52,842 nucleotides of DNA from the NCBI GenBank assembly GCA_023270155.1, contig JAGLTB010000030.1:1-52842 (forward strand), in the 5' to 3' direction. Of this stretch, positions 28,698-38,372 are shown in pieces. The position numbers were made by a program, and so were the translations under genes. The notes under the pieces were generated by a model that was given only the letters and a program-made list of their open reading frames with translations, did no database searches and was not told the origin of the DNA. The DNA is from Candidatus Heimdallarchaeota archaeon (GTDB taxonomy: Archaea; Asgardarchaeota; Heimdallarchaeia; Heimdallarchaeales; Heimdallarchaeaceae). How positions within the stretch are numbered: position 1 is the stretch's first letter; every line of letters begins with the position of its first letter.

Positions 28698-30215
28698 TTA
28701 AAGATGGTAGAGAGAGGAAAATTTCTTTTCCAAGTATTTCACATGATATTTAGGCGTAAGTTCTTCTCCAGTGATTTCTTTAACCATATCGAGACAATCC
28801 AGGGTTCCACCCCTTTGATGTACATTTGTTTCAAGCCATTGACGAATTGGAGTGAATTTGCCATTTTGTAAAGAAGTTTTCCAATCAGAGAGATCTTTAG
28901 ACATTGTAGCTGTTAATTGAGAAGAAATTAAGTCTCCTATTCCATAACCGAAAAAGTAACCGTAATATTGGCTAAACCAGTGCAAATCTTGCATCACCCC
29001 TAGAGTATCATTTGGAACATCTACCCCCAAGAATTCTTTGTATTTCTCATTCCAAATCTGAGGTAAATCTTTGACTTCGATTTTACCTGCAAACAAATCT
29101 CTTTCTATTTCAAAACGAATTATGACATGCAGGATATAGTTTACTTCATCAGCCTGGATTCTAATGAAACCTGGAGTTACAGCATTAAGAGCAAAGAAGA
29201 ATTCTTCCATTGAAATATCATTAAAAACACCTGCTGTATCCTTTTGAAATAATGGATAGTAATAAGACCAAAATTCTTCTGAGCTAGCGATAACATTTTC
29301 CAAGAACCTAGATTGAGATTCACCAAAACTTGGTGATGACATTCTGTAAATGGGCTGATTAAACCACTCTTCTTTTCCTTGTATACTATGAATGGCGTGA
29401 CCACATTCATGAGCCCCAGCTAGAAAAGCTGATAGAACATTTTTTTCGTGATACTTGACAGTAACTCTAACATCTTTAAAACCACCACCAATGGTTAAAG
29501 GGTGTTCGACTTCAGCAATATTACCAACTGCTTTTTCCGAATAAAAATCATATTCTAAGAATTTAGCAAGTTTCTCTACCATTTGCACTTGATTTGAGCG
29601 AGATACAATTCTGTTAAGGAATGACCTATCAGGTTTTACTTCTGATTCTTCACATTTTTTAATAAAAGGAACTAAAAAGGATTTCACCTCATCAAAAAGC
29701 TTGGTTAAATTTTTGACACCAAATCCCTTATCTCTGCTATCTATTAAAGCATCAAAAGGATCATCCTTGCCTTTCGATTCAGCTAACAGAGTAGTAGATT
29801 TCACATTTAGACTAAATAACTTCTCCAAATCAGGTAAGACCATTTGAAAATCTGATTTTCCTTTAGCTTTTTTCCATATTTCCAAAGTTTTATTTGATTG
29901 AGCAGCAAGTTTTCCAACTAACTCTGGAGGTAGTATCGTTCTCTCATCATAAGTTCTTCTCAGTAACTCAATGTTTCGTTTCTGCAAATCATTAAGTGAT
30001 GAATCTTTATCACATTTTTCAATTAAAACCCCCATTTCCGGGTTTATTATTAAACTATGAACTTTTTGACTAATGTACTGAAATTGCTTTGCTCTATGTT
30101 CTACTGCCGCGGGGGGCATATAGGTGTTCATATCCCAATAAAGAACACCGTTTATAGAACCTAAAAGTTGTATTTCTTGATAATTATCTAATAAAGTATC
30201 ATATTCGCTTTTCAT
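28698..30215 (-). CDS. M32 family metallocarboxypeptidase (carboxypeptidase Taq)
   Basis: GAHECGHAIHSIQG zinc site, MSSPSFGESQSRFLENVIASSEEFW, HQRGGTLDCLDMVKEITGEEL. Confidence 0.94.
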   Translation of the reverse strand: MKSEYDTLLDNYQEIQLLGSINGVLYWDMNTYMPPAAVEHRAKQFQYISQKVHSLIINPEMGVLIEKCDKDSSLNDLQKRNIELLRRTYDERTILPPELVGKLAAQSNKTLEIWKKAKGKSDFQMVLPDLEKLFSLNVKSTTLLAESKGKDDPFDALIDSRDKGFGVKNLTKLFDEVKSFLVPFIKKCEESEVKPDRSFLNRIVSRSNQVQMVEKLAKFLEYDFYSEKAVGNIAEVEHPLTIGGGFKDVRVTVKYHEKNVLSAFLAGAHECGHAIHSIQGKEEWFNQPIYRMSSPSFGESQSRFLENVIASSEEFWSYYYPLFQKDTAGVFNDISMEEFFFALNAVTPGFIRIQADEVNYILHVIIRFEIERDLFAGKIEVKDLPQIWNEKYKEFLGVDVPNDTLGVMQDLHWFSQYYGYFFGYGIGDLISSQLTATMSKDLSDWKTSLQNGKFTPIRQWLETNVHQRGGTLDCLDMVKEITGEELTPKYHVKYLEKKFSSLYHL

Positions 30216-30288
30216 TTATTTTCAGTTTCAGAATACAATCGATATTCAAAAATTTTATCCAAAGAAATAGAAGTAGGGGAAAGTTAAA

Positions 30289-31551
30289 CTATCTTCTGGA
30301 TCCAAGATATATTGCTTTATTACCTAATTGTTCCTCTATACGTAATAATTGATTGTATTTTGCAGTACGTTCCCCTCTTGCAGGAGCTCCTGTTTTTATT
30401 TTTTCAGCTCCAAGAGCTACAGATAAATCAGCGATGAAAGGATCTTCTGTTTCCCCAGATCTGTGAGAAATATTAATACCCCAACGATTCTCACGGGCTA
30501 AATTAGCTGCTTGTATAGACTCAGTTAATGTTCCGATTTGATTTACTTTAAGCAACAGATAGTTTGCTGCTTTCTGATCAATTGCCATCTGTATTCTCTC
30601 ATGATTTGTTACGGTTAAATCATCTGCAACTATAGACATTTTTGGAAGTTTTACAAGTAATTTGGCAAAAGACTCAAAATCATTTTCTTCAAAAGGATCT
30701 TCAATTGTGATTATTGGATATTGTCTAGCTAAATCCACATAATAATCGATAAACTCATCACTTGTAAATTTCTTTCCATCAAACTCATATAATGAGTTTA
30801 CAAAGAATTCTGATGCTGCAGAATCTAAACCAATAGATATTTGTGCCCCAGTTTTATATCCAGCACCTCCTATGGCTTCAACGATCATATCAAGTGCTTC
30901 AGGTGCTGTATCAACTGGACTCCCAAATCCCCCCTCATCCCCGAGATTGATTGATGAAGGTCCAAATGCCTTTAAATTCTCAATTAAAACTTGATAAACT
31001 TCGCAAGATGCTCTCAAAGCATCACTGAATTTTCTGAATCCATGAGGAATAATCATGAATTCTTGGATGTTTAAACTACCTCCAGCATGTCTTCCACCAT
31101 TAATAATATTCAACATAGGAACAGGTAATGTTCTTGCATCCTTGTTCAAATATTTATAAACTGGGAGGTTTAATCCACTCGCAGCTGCTTTACATACTGC
31201 TAAAGAAACACCAAGAATGGCATTTGCTCCTAGCTTGGATTTGTTTTTAGTTCCATCAATTTCGAGCATTATATTATCAATTGCTTCTTGCTCAGTTACT
31301 TCCATTCCAATAACTTTGGGGGCTATCAGCTTGTTTATATTCTCTAAAGCTTTCAAAACTCCCTTTCCATGGAATCTCTTATTGTTGTCTCTTAGTTCGA
31401 TAGCTTCATGTTCTCCTGTAGAAGCACCAGAAGGAACTAAGGCACGACCAAAGCCTTTAGATGTATAAACATCAACTTCAACTGTAGGATTTCCTCTTGA
31501 ATCTATTATCTCACGAGGGATGATTTTAGTAATCTCAACCATAGTAATCAA
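30289..31551 (-). CDS. eno: Enolase
   Basis: PREIIDSRGNPTVEVDVYTSKG, VPSGASTGEHEAIELRD, GDEGGFGSP, IEDPFEENDFESF, LLLKVNQIGTLTES, ISHRSGETEDPFIADL. Confidence 0.98.
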   Translation of the reverse strand: MITMVEITKIIPREIIDSRGNPTVEVDVYTSKGFGRALVPSGASTGEHEAIELRDNNKRFHGKGVLKALENINKLIAPKVIGMEVTEQEAIDNIMLEIDGTKNKSKLGANAILGVSLAVCKAAASGLNLPVYKYLNKDARTLPVPMLNIINGGRHAGGSLNIQEFMIIPHGFRKFSDALRASCEVYQVLIENLKAFGPSSINLGDEGGFGSPVDTAPEALDMIVEAIGGAGYKTGAQISIGLDSAASEFFVNSLYEFDGKKFTSDEFIDYYVDLARQYPIITIEDPFEENDFESFAKLLVKLPKMSIVADDLTVTNHERIQMAIDQKAANYLLLKVNQIGTLTESIQAANLARENRWGINISHRSGETEDPFIADLSVALGAEKIKTGAPARGERTAKYNQLLRIEEQLGNKAIYLGSRR

Positions 31552-31599
31552 AAAGAAAAAGAAAGAACAATTCTTAAGGATTATTCCATGTGTGTATCA

Positions 31600-32595
31600 T
31601 TACTTGAAATGCTCAAAACCTTCATCTGGTAAATTGTACATTGAGAATTTTTTATCAGTAACAATTATTTTTTTGTGATTTTTGTTAAAAGAACCTATCA
31701 TTTTTATAAACAATTTATTCTCCCTTGCTAGTTTGATTAATTTTTCCTTAAATTCTCTAGATACAGAAAAAATAAGTTCAAATTCTTCACCACCACTAAA
31801 TGTAAGATTCAATGGATTCTGTTTTTTCTTATCAATAAAAGATTCTACTTGTGAATCTATTGGAACATTTGTAACATCAATACCCATATTGTTGATGTCT
31901 GATAATTCTTTCAAAGTAACCAACAAACCATCTGAGCTATCCATACATGAACTGACTGGAATTGTTTTAAGTAAATCTAAATATTCTATTTTTGCTTTTG
32001 GTTCAAAAACAGAAGAAAGTACCTTTATTTCTAAATCAGCGGGAATTTTCTGATTCTCTAATAATAGTTTATAACCTAGAGAAGTTAATCCGAACAATCC
32101 TGTAGAAAAAAGCAAGTCCCCATCTTTAGCACCTTTTCTCGGAAGTAGGTGTTCTTTTTCACAAACACCAAATGAAACCACATCCAGAACAATATCAGAA
32201 CTTTCATTCAGGTCTCCACCAAGAAACTTTGCACCATAATAGGAACATTGTTCTTTAACTCCCTTGAGAATACTCTGAGCATTTTCAGTTTTTGTGTCTG
32301 ATTTAAGACCAAGGCTAGCCAAACATCCGTGAGGTTTTGCTCCTTTTGCAATAATATCACTTACAGACATTGTGACAGCTTTTTTGCCTACTTGCTCAAA
32401 AGACATACCAGGCAACACATCGGTTTTAAAAACCAACATATCTACGTTAATAACAATAACCTCTCCAGAAGGTAACAAGACTGCAGAAGCATCCTCATTG
32501 AATTGTAATAAGGATTCATCAACTAAGTCCCTTATTCTTTTAAGAAAAGCTCTTTCACCTATATCTTCCATTTTCTCATTGTTTACCTTTTTCAT
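31600..32595 (-). CDS. thiL: Thiamine-monophosphate kinase-like AIR synthase-fold kinase
   Basis: INVDMLVFKTDVLPGMSFEQVGKKAVTMSVSDIIAKGAKPHGCLASLGL, GGDLNESSDIVLDVVSFG, SSCMDSSDGLLVTLKELS. Confidence 0.85.
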   Translation of the reverse strand: MKKVNNEKMEDIGERAFLKRIRDLVDESLLQFNEDASAVLLPSGEVIVINVDMLVFKTDVLPGMSFEQVGKKAVTMSVSDIIAKGAKPHGCLASLGLKSDTKTENAQSILKGVKEQCSYYGAKFLGGDLNESSDIVLDVVSFGVCEKEHLLPRKGAKDGDLLFSTGLFGLTSLGYKLLLENQKIPADLEIKVLSSVFEPKAKIEYLDLLKTIPVSSCMDSSDGLLVTLKELSDINNMGIDVTNVPIDSQVESFIDKKKQNPLNLTFSGGEEFELIFSVSREFKEKLIKLARENKLFIKMIGSFNKNHKKIIVTDKKFSMYNLPDEGFEHFK

Positions 32596-32693
32596 GTAAC
32601 CAGCTCTTCTTTATCTAATGTTCTCATTTTGTAATTCATAATCATATATAAAATAATTATCTAGATTGATGAAAAGCAAGATAGTATATGCCG

Positions 32694-33527
32694 CTATCCC
32701 CCAAAAAAACTTGAGAGGTAGAAGAAATATACGAACAATCCGATTGGCAAGGCGATAGCTACTATCGCATTTATCCATGCCATCTTACCAACAACTCGTA
32801 ATCCAATTGACATATAGATAATCGCAACAATCCAAAGAAGTAGCATTAAAATCCTGAATATGAACATGATAGTAGAGCCATAAAAACTCTCCATGAATGA
32901 TCTGAAAGCTTCAAAATCTGCAGTCCCTCCAGTACTACCAGGCGAAGGCGTAATGAGTGCCACTAGTATTCCTATGAATTCCCCAATCACTATAGGTGCT
33001 ATCGAATAACCTACTACAGTTCGCAATTGTTTTGTTGATGCCTCCGATCCTAACATGGATGCGAATTTAGCCATTAACCAAGTTCCAATTACGAACAGAA
33101 TCTTGTATATGATCCACACTATGAAAGGCATAAGTAACAGGGTCATGAAAAACAATAATAGACTCACTGGAAAATAAAAACCAAAGGTCTCCTCCCCTGG
33201 ATTTCCTATTTGGATTGAGGAGAATCCTATTCCTGCTTTTATAATGATCATATAGAATCTCAAGGATAGGAAGAGTGAGAATAGTAGAAGTAAGAGATTC
33301 CCTCCTTTTGATTCAGTTGCAAAACCAAACTCTTCACTTGTTGTAAATGGATGACGGAAGAAAGCATAAACTCTAAGAAAGACTTCTTTTAATGAAGGTT
33401 TAAAAGCAAATCTCCTAAGCTCATATTCCAAAAGACCAAATCCACAAAAAGGGCATACTGAGTATTCTAGAGGAACTGTTTCAGTACAACTAGGGCACTT
33501 TTGTGTACTCTCACTCATAGTATTCAT
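32694..33527 (-). CDS. Zinc-ribbon Yip1-domain-like membrane protein
   Basis: CPSCTETVPLEYSVCPFCGFG followed by multiple TM segments and SEASTKQLRTVVGYSIAPIVIGEF. Confidence 0.7.
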   Translation of the reverse strand: MNTMSESTQKCPSCTETVPLEYSVCPFCGFGLLEYELRRFAFKPSLKEVFLRVYAFFRHPFTTSEEFGFATESKGGNLLLLLFSLFLSLRFYMIIIKAGIGFSSIQIGNPGEETFGFYFPVSLLLFFMTLLLMPFIVWIIYKILFVIGTWLMAKFASMLGSEASTKQLRTVVGYSIAPIVIGEFIGILVALITPSPGSTGGTADFEAFRSFMESFYGSTIMFIFRILMLLLWIVAIIYMSIGLRVVGKMAWINAIVAIALPIGLFVYFFYLSSFFGG

Positions 33528-33627
33528 TTCATTATATTCTTTTATATTTAATATTTCTTGTGGCTAGGTCAATGCCAAGAAAATTCAAATAATTCAATCA
33601 AATTCATAATATATGCAATGCAGGAAT

Positions 33628-34395
33628 TTAATTTGATTTTTTCCATGGTTTCCTCTTTAATATTATGATTGCTAAGAAAACCAATACATATGAAAATACG
33701 TAAGTATTCTTTAGGCTATATGTTTTTGAGGGAAAACCAAGTTCTAGAGATGATAACGACAGCGAAATATTAAGTAGATAATTACCAAAGTAAGATTTTG
33801 CACATAGAAGAATCCCAGTTTCCTTATCATAAAAGAATGAAGAATTCTGACCATAATAATCCGTAGTTTTGAATTTGATAATGTCAAAATATCGATATAA
33901 ATCGTTAATCTTATGTTCTAAGTTTGAGCCTTCCTCAATGGTTGTATTTGTATTTTCAACCTGAGTTTTGATTGTTAACCAATCAGAGGAATTGGCAAAA
34001 AAACCACCATTCCAGGGGTAAATACTAAAAGCTAAAGCACTTGCAATATCTATATTTCTTACATCATTGAAGGTATAATTTCCAATTACCAAAGTTCCGT
34101 TAATTCCAATAGTATCTGAGGATGTTATAGTATAATGTATGCTTTCACCTTTGGAGATACTCCAATTTCCGAAATAATATCCAGGTGGCCAAGCTCCGTA
34201 GAAAAGATTTGTACCATTACTTGACTCCAGAACAGTGTAATCAACCCATTCATCGATTTCAATATAAGAAGCAAAACCTGTTTGAAAAATACAAGAAGTA
34301 GATGAAATCACTAACAACAGCAAAAAAAAACCGATTGTAGTAATTTTAGAAATGGATCTCAACTTAGTATCGAAAAGAAAATTTAACCATTTCAA
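33628..34395 (-). CDS. Secreted/membrane-anchored protein of unknown function
   Basis: N-terminal hydrophobic signal, several NxS/T sequons, C-terminal TM and basic tail. Confidence 0.65.
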   Translation of the reverse strand: MKWLNFLFDTKLRSISKITTIGFFLLLLVISSTSCIFQTGFASYIEIDEWVDYTVLESSNGTNLFYGAWPPGYYFGNWSISKGESIHYTITSSDTIGINGTLVIGNYTFNDVRNIDIASALAFSIYPWNGGFFANSSDWLTIKTQVENTNTTIEEGSNLEHKINDLYRYFDIIKFKTTDYYGQNSSFFYDKETGILLCAKSYFGNYLLNISLSLSSLELGFPSKTYSLKNTYVFSYVLVFLAIIILKRKPWKKSN

Positions 34396-34446
34396 ATAAA
34401 CCTTTTTATGATAAAGGGGTGAAGAAAAATGGCGGACCAGGCAGGA

Positions 34447-34477
34447 TTTTCAGTTATTGACCCTCAAGTCAAATATT
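34447..34477 (-). other. Noncanonical 31-nt tRNA intron in the T-loop (position 59/60)
   Basis: BHB: outer GCAGG/CCTGC, central 4-bp TTCA/TGAA, bulges AA|A and AA|T; internal hairpin TTGAC-TTGAGG-GTCAA. Confidence 0.88.
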
Positions 34478-34499
34478 TTTGAACCTGCGACCTCCGACT

Positions 34500-34515
34500 C
34501 TCTTCAGCAATGCTT
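34500..34515 (-). other. Canonical 16-nt tRNA intron (position 37/38)
   Basis: BHB: outer CCGGC/GTCGG, central CTTC/GAAG, bulges GG|A and AG|A, inner AGC-ATT-GCT hairpin. Confidence 0.92.
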
Positions 34516-34639
34516 CCGAAGGCCGGTGCCTTATCCATGCTAGACTACTGGCCCATTTTAGTAATCTCATCTTTCTCCTTATTTATCTCTTTCTGAAATA
34601 ACTAAAAAATAAGAGTTGTAGAAAGAACTTGCAACTTTT

Positions 34640-35839
34640 TTACCTAGGAAGACCGTTTTCCATCCAAGATTTTAGTAATCTTTCAAACTCGCTCTTCTTC
34701 TTAATGGTTTTAGTCTGGTAAGCATATATTTGTGACATTGCTAACCCTCCAAGTTCAATATAAGCTTCATCCATGTCACATATCGCTGCAACTCTTGCTT
34801 TCCAATTCTCATCTGTATCAGCTTGTTCTGCATATGATATGAATAATTTTAGGATTTTTTCGATTTTAGCAGAAACAGCTTTGCCCTCTGAAGTTGGTTT
34901 TTTTGTAACATCCACTTTCTTAGGTTCTTCGACTGGAACAGGTTTAGGTTTGGGTTTTTCTGGTTCAGTTTTTGGTACGGATGCTGGTTCAGAGGTTGGT
35001 ACGGTTTCAGGTGTTGCCTTCTCAATTTCCTCAGGCTCAGCAAAGAGTTTTTCTTTAATTATAGGTTTGGAAGATGTTGGTGTAGATGCAGTTGAGGTGG
35101 ACGGAGTATCAAACTGAATTTGATCAGGAGAAATTGTTTCCGATACTGTTTCTTCTTTAACTTTCACTGGAGTTTCAATTTTGGAAGCGGTTGGTTGAGT
35201 AGATGTTGCTATTAGTTCAGTGGGAACAGTAAAACCAATATCTGTTGGTATCTGTTTACCATCGATTACAGCGAGTAAACCTCTTTCTATGTCCTGTATT
35301 AATGAACGTAAAGAGGGATTTTCTGATCCAACCTTAAGCATTTTATCTTTGAGAGTTTGACTACCAGCAACCATCATGCTGAGTTTCTTTTTTAGTTCTT
35401 GATTTTCAGAAGATAATTTCTCTCCCCCTTCCTCTGCTTCATGTTCAATGTCTCCAATTGAATCCATTAAAGCATGCATTTGTATTTTTAGTTCCTCTCT
35501 TTCTGCATTGAATAAATCTTGCTCTAACTTTGTTTCTTCAATTTCTTTATCTAATTTTGCTTTTTCTTCTTGTAAAGAATCTCTTTCTGATTGTAAATCC
35601 TCAACTACTTTGGAAAGATGATCAAGTTCTGTTGTTAATTCCTGCACTTTATCATCTGATTGAGATTGTTCCATCTTTTCTTGCAACTTCTCAAACATTT
35701 TGATTCGTCGCATTGCTAATTGAGGAGTAATATTCTCTTTTTGCATAAAATTAAGAATATATTCCAAATCATGAGGTTGGATATTATACTTCTTAAACAA
35801 GTCCTCTATTGAGATTTGAGTTTCTGTCATAACCCTCAA
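34640..35839 (-). CDS. Coiled-coil protein with Pro/Glu/Lys/Thr-rich linker and helical C-terminal domain
   Basis: Long heptad-like region, low-complexity TSEPASVPKTEPEKPKPKPVPVEEPKK linker, folded-looking C-terminus. Confidence 0.7.
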   Translation of the reverse strand: MRVMTETQISIEDLFKKYNIQPHDLEYILNFMQKENITPQLAMRRIKMFEKLQEKMEQSQSDDKVQELTTELDHLSKVVEDLQSERDSLQEEKAKLDKEIEETKLEQDLFNAEREELKIQMHALMDSIGDIEHEAEEGGEKLSSENQELKKKLSMMVAGSQTLKDKMLKVGSENPSLRSLIQDIERGLLAVIDGKQIPTDIGFTVPTELIATSTQPTASKIETPVKVKEETVSETISPDQIQFDTPSTSTASTPTSSKPIIKEKLFAEPEEIEKATPETVPTSEPASVPKTEPEKPKPKPVPVEEPKKVDVTKKPTSEGKAVSAKIEKILKLFISYAEQADTDENWKARVAAICDMDEAYIELGGLAMSQIYAYQTKTIKKKSEFERLLKSWMENGLPR

Positions 35840-35942
35840 GTGATATTAAAACTGTTAAGATTTAATAAAGTTTAGTTAATTGAAATTGAAAAGCAAATGT
35901 TTTTTTATTCGGAATACCAATTAACCAAAGTGGTGAATACAT

Positions 35943-36974
35943 TTGGTAGAGCTTAGAGGATTGATGATAAACAGATTAATTGTTTTATTACAGATAATTA
36001 TTTTTCCAACATATTTCTACCTGTGGGCATGGTTGGGACCATACCCCAATAGTTTAGCAGGTTTCTTCTTTTGGAGAGAATCAACTACTAGTCCTTTTGG
36101 AGCAACAGGAGACATGGTTATTCTAAAAATTGTTGCACCACTGATTTTTGCTTTACCGTTTACATTAGCATCTTTAGTAAGAGCTAATAGAATTTCGAAC
36201 TCTTATGAATTAATGTGGAGAGCTTTGGGAAAAGTAAGAATTGATACAAAGATTTTCTACTTTGTAAATGCAATATTTTGTTTGTTTTTCTTTATACTGC
36301 CATTTGGATCACCAATCATTGCTGTTTTTGGAGCATTTTTTGCAGTGAAATTAATTTTATATACGTTTGGTGTCAAGAAGAACATACCAGCTCTTCTTAT
36401 TGTTATTCCTGGCTTATTTTTAGCAGCTATTCCACTAATGGTAACTATTGCATTTTATAGTGAATTCACTTTAGTTATTCAACCCATTTGGGAAACTTGG
36501 GTACAATTTTCACCAGTCTTCTATGGGGTGGTATTATGTCTAGCTTGCGCTATCGCTATAGGTAATTTCTTTATTCTTCTACGAGAAGGAGCATCACAGG
36601 TTTCGTATACAAAAGAAGTTACCGATAGAATAGGATTGATAATTAAAATAGCTTTATTTGGGGGGATATTAGCTCTTTTTGGTACTGTGGATAAATGGGA
36701 ATCAGCAGGTACTACAATGTTCATAATTAACATAATAGCTGTAGTCCTTAGTGGTTTTGAAACTTTCATCAGATGGAGAAAGAAGCTTTCAAAAGAAACA
36801 GGAGGAGGAGGAAGAATTATGGTCCTACTCTTTATTGCAGTTAATTTTGTAGTAAGGTATGTTGCAAAACCAGAAGCAGCAATTACAGCTATTGTAACTG
36901 TGTCAGCTTGCGTGTTCTTTGTTCTCTTTATTCTTGCTTATAGATATGCTACAGATGAAACATTATTTGAATAA
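35943..36974 (+). CDS. Polytopic membrane protein (about 9-10 TM), unknown
   Basis: Repeated hydrophobic segments; TTG start. Confidence 0.7.
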   Translation: MVELRGLMINRLIVLLQIIIFPTYFYLWAWLGPYPNSLAGFFFWRESTTSPFGATGDMVILKIVAPLIFALPFTLASLVRANRISNSYELMWRALGKVRIDTKIFYFVNAIFCLFFFILPFGSPIIAVFGAFFAVKLILYTFGVKKNIPALLIVIPGLFLAAIPLMVTIAFYSEFTLVIQPIWETWVQFSPVFYGVVLCLACAIAIGNFFILLREGASQVSYTKEVTDRIGLIIKIALFGGILALFGTVDKWESAGTTMFIINIIAVVLSGFETFIRWRKKLSKETGGGGRIMVLLFIAVNFVVRYVAKPEAAITAIVTVSACVFFVLFILAYRYATDETLFE

Positions 36975-37077
36975 AAAACGAGACAATTTAAGATAAAAAC
37001 GAAATTAAACATTCGTAACATAATTTTTATAAGCAAACTTTTCAAACCCTAAACAAATTCTCCAATGCTGTAAAGAT

Positions 37078-37725
37078 GTGTTATTAATGAGTGAAGAGCA
37101 ATTCAATCCTGAGATAACAAAAAAGATTGAAGAAAATACAGAAATACTTATACAAAAAATCTTAGCTGAACAAAAGGAAGAGATTGATAAGATTAACAAA
37201 GAGACTAACGAAAAAATCAAGTTAATCGAGGAAGACATCGTTAAAGAAGCTGAGATTGAAGCCGAAACTGAATTCTTGAAAGAGAAAGCTATGCACGATT
37301 TAGATCTTCGTCTAAAAATTACAAAATTCAGAGATGAAATAGTAGACGAATTCGTTCAGAAGGTGAATAAAAAAATAAAATCTCTAATAGAAACTAAAGA
37401 ATATGAAAAAAGTTTGAAAAACTTAATTTCAGAAGCTATCGTTACTCTCAAACAGCAGGAAATAAGCGTTTATTGTCGAAAAGAGGACAAAAGCATTCTA
37501 TCTAAACAGTTTCTAGATTCAATATCGGCTGAAATAAAGAAAGAGCAGAAATTAGACGTTAAAATAAATGTTTCAGAAAGATACATCACAAATATAGGAG
37601 GGGTCATTATGGAAACTAGTGATGGAAAAATCAGTATTAATAACACTTATGAGAAGCGTATAGAAAGGTCATTAGAAGAGCTAAAGAGAGGACTTTCTTT
37701 AATGCTTATTCAAGAAGAAGGTTGA
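37078..37725 (+). CDS. A/V-type ATP synthase subunit E-like protein
   Basis: Long helical N-terminus, then NISEAIVTLKQQEISVYCRKEDKS-type region and TNIGGVIMETSDGKISINNTYEKRIERSLEEL, typical of vATP-synt_E. Confidence 0.85.
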   Translation: MLLMSEEQFNPEITKKIEENTEILIQKILAEQKEEIDKINKETNEKIKLIEEDIVKEAEIEAETEFLKEKAMHDLDLRLKITKFRDEIVDEFVQKVNKKIKSLIETKEYEKSLKNLISEAIVTLKQQEISVYCRKEDKSILSKQFLDSISAEIKKEQKLDVKINVSERYITNIGGVIMETSDGKISINNTYEKRIERSLEELKRGLSLMLIQEEG

Positions 37726-37730
37726 ACAAG

Positions 37731-38363
37731 ATGAGTAAAAATTTTGGTTTGAAAGTAGGTTTGTGTTTAATTATTGCTTTATTTGCTACAACTCCGTTTT
37801 CAAACGTATCCAACGCAATAGTTTCCTTGCCAATTACAGAAAATACATTTTCCCAAACAGGAGAACTTATACAAGCTTTTAATGGTAACATGTCTGATAC
37901 CTCTATCATCAGGGGTGATACAATCTATTTTTATGCTACATTAGCTAATTTAGGTGATCAATCAGTAACAGTGATTTCTCTTAATGCGGAATTTGTGCAT
38001 GCAGAAAATAGTACCCAATTTAATAGAAGGTATACTGTGGAATTTGATAGGGATCACAGATCAATTGGTCCAGAAGACTCATTTACTGCTACTATGGAGG
38101 AAGTAATAACAAATGCAGAAGCAAGTTACTATGTTTCAATATTTTTTGTTGCTGAAAATGTCTATGACGAAAGCAGTGATTTTGGTCCTCCTGCATTAAA
38201 CTATACAGCTGTTGAAGATGTCCTTGTTTCTGTAGTTGATTTGGGGAGTTCTTCTAATGTTATAATAGGTATTGGTATAACTTTCGGTGTAATTGTACTA
38301 ATTGTCATTGGTATAATTGTTTATGGCTGGTTGAAAGAGAAGCTTTCAAAACGAAAATATTAG
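37731..38363 (+). CDS. Signal-peptide, C-terminal TM-anchored surface protein with Ig/CARDB-like ectodomain
   Basis: MSKNFGLKVGLCLIIALFATTPFSNVSNA signal; DTIYFYATLANLGDQSVTVISLNAEF; TM near C-terminus. Likely ATG at 37731. Confidence 0.65.
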   Translation: MSKNFGLKVGLCLIIALFATTPFSNVSNAIVSLPITENTFSQTGELIQAFNGNMSDTSIIRGDTIYFYATLANLGDQSVTVISLNAEFVHAENSTQFNRRYTVEFDRDHRSIGPEDSFTATMEEVITNAEASYYVSIFFVAENVYDESSDFGPPALNYTAVEDVLVSVVDLGSSSNVIIGIGITFGVIVLIVIGIIVYGWLKEKLSKRKY

Positions 38364-38372
38364 AGATTATCT

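Larger units (their letters stand above)
34430..34554 (-). tRNA. tRNA-Arg(UCG) with two introns and encoded CCA
   Basis: Minus strand: GGGCCAG/CTGGTCC acceptor (one G-U), GTCT/AGGC D-stem, CCGGC/GTCGG anticodon stem, loop CTTCGGA (anticodon TCG) after removal of intron 34500-34515, GCAGG/CCTGC T-stem with loop TTCAAAT after removal of intron 34447-34477, discriminator G, CCA. Confidence 0.93.

Noticed and set aside
32372-32599. Plus-strand ORF opposite the thiL start
   Set aside because: Antisense to a conserved kinase N-terminus; no independent support.
34849-35043. Minus-strand 64-aa ORF rich in Asn/Leu/Lys
   Set aside because: Out-of-frame reading of the proline-rich linker of the 34640-35839 gene.
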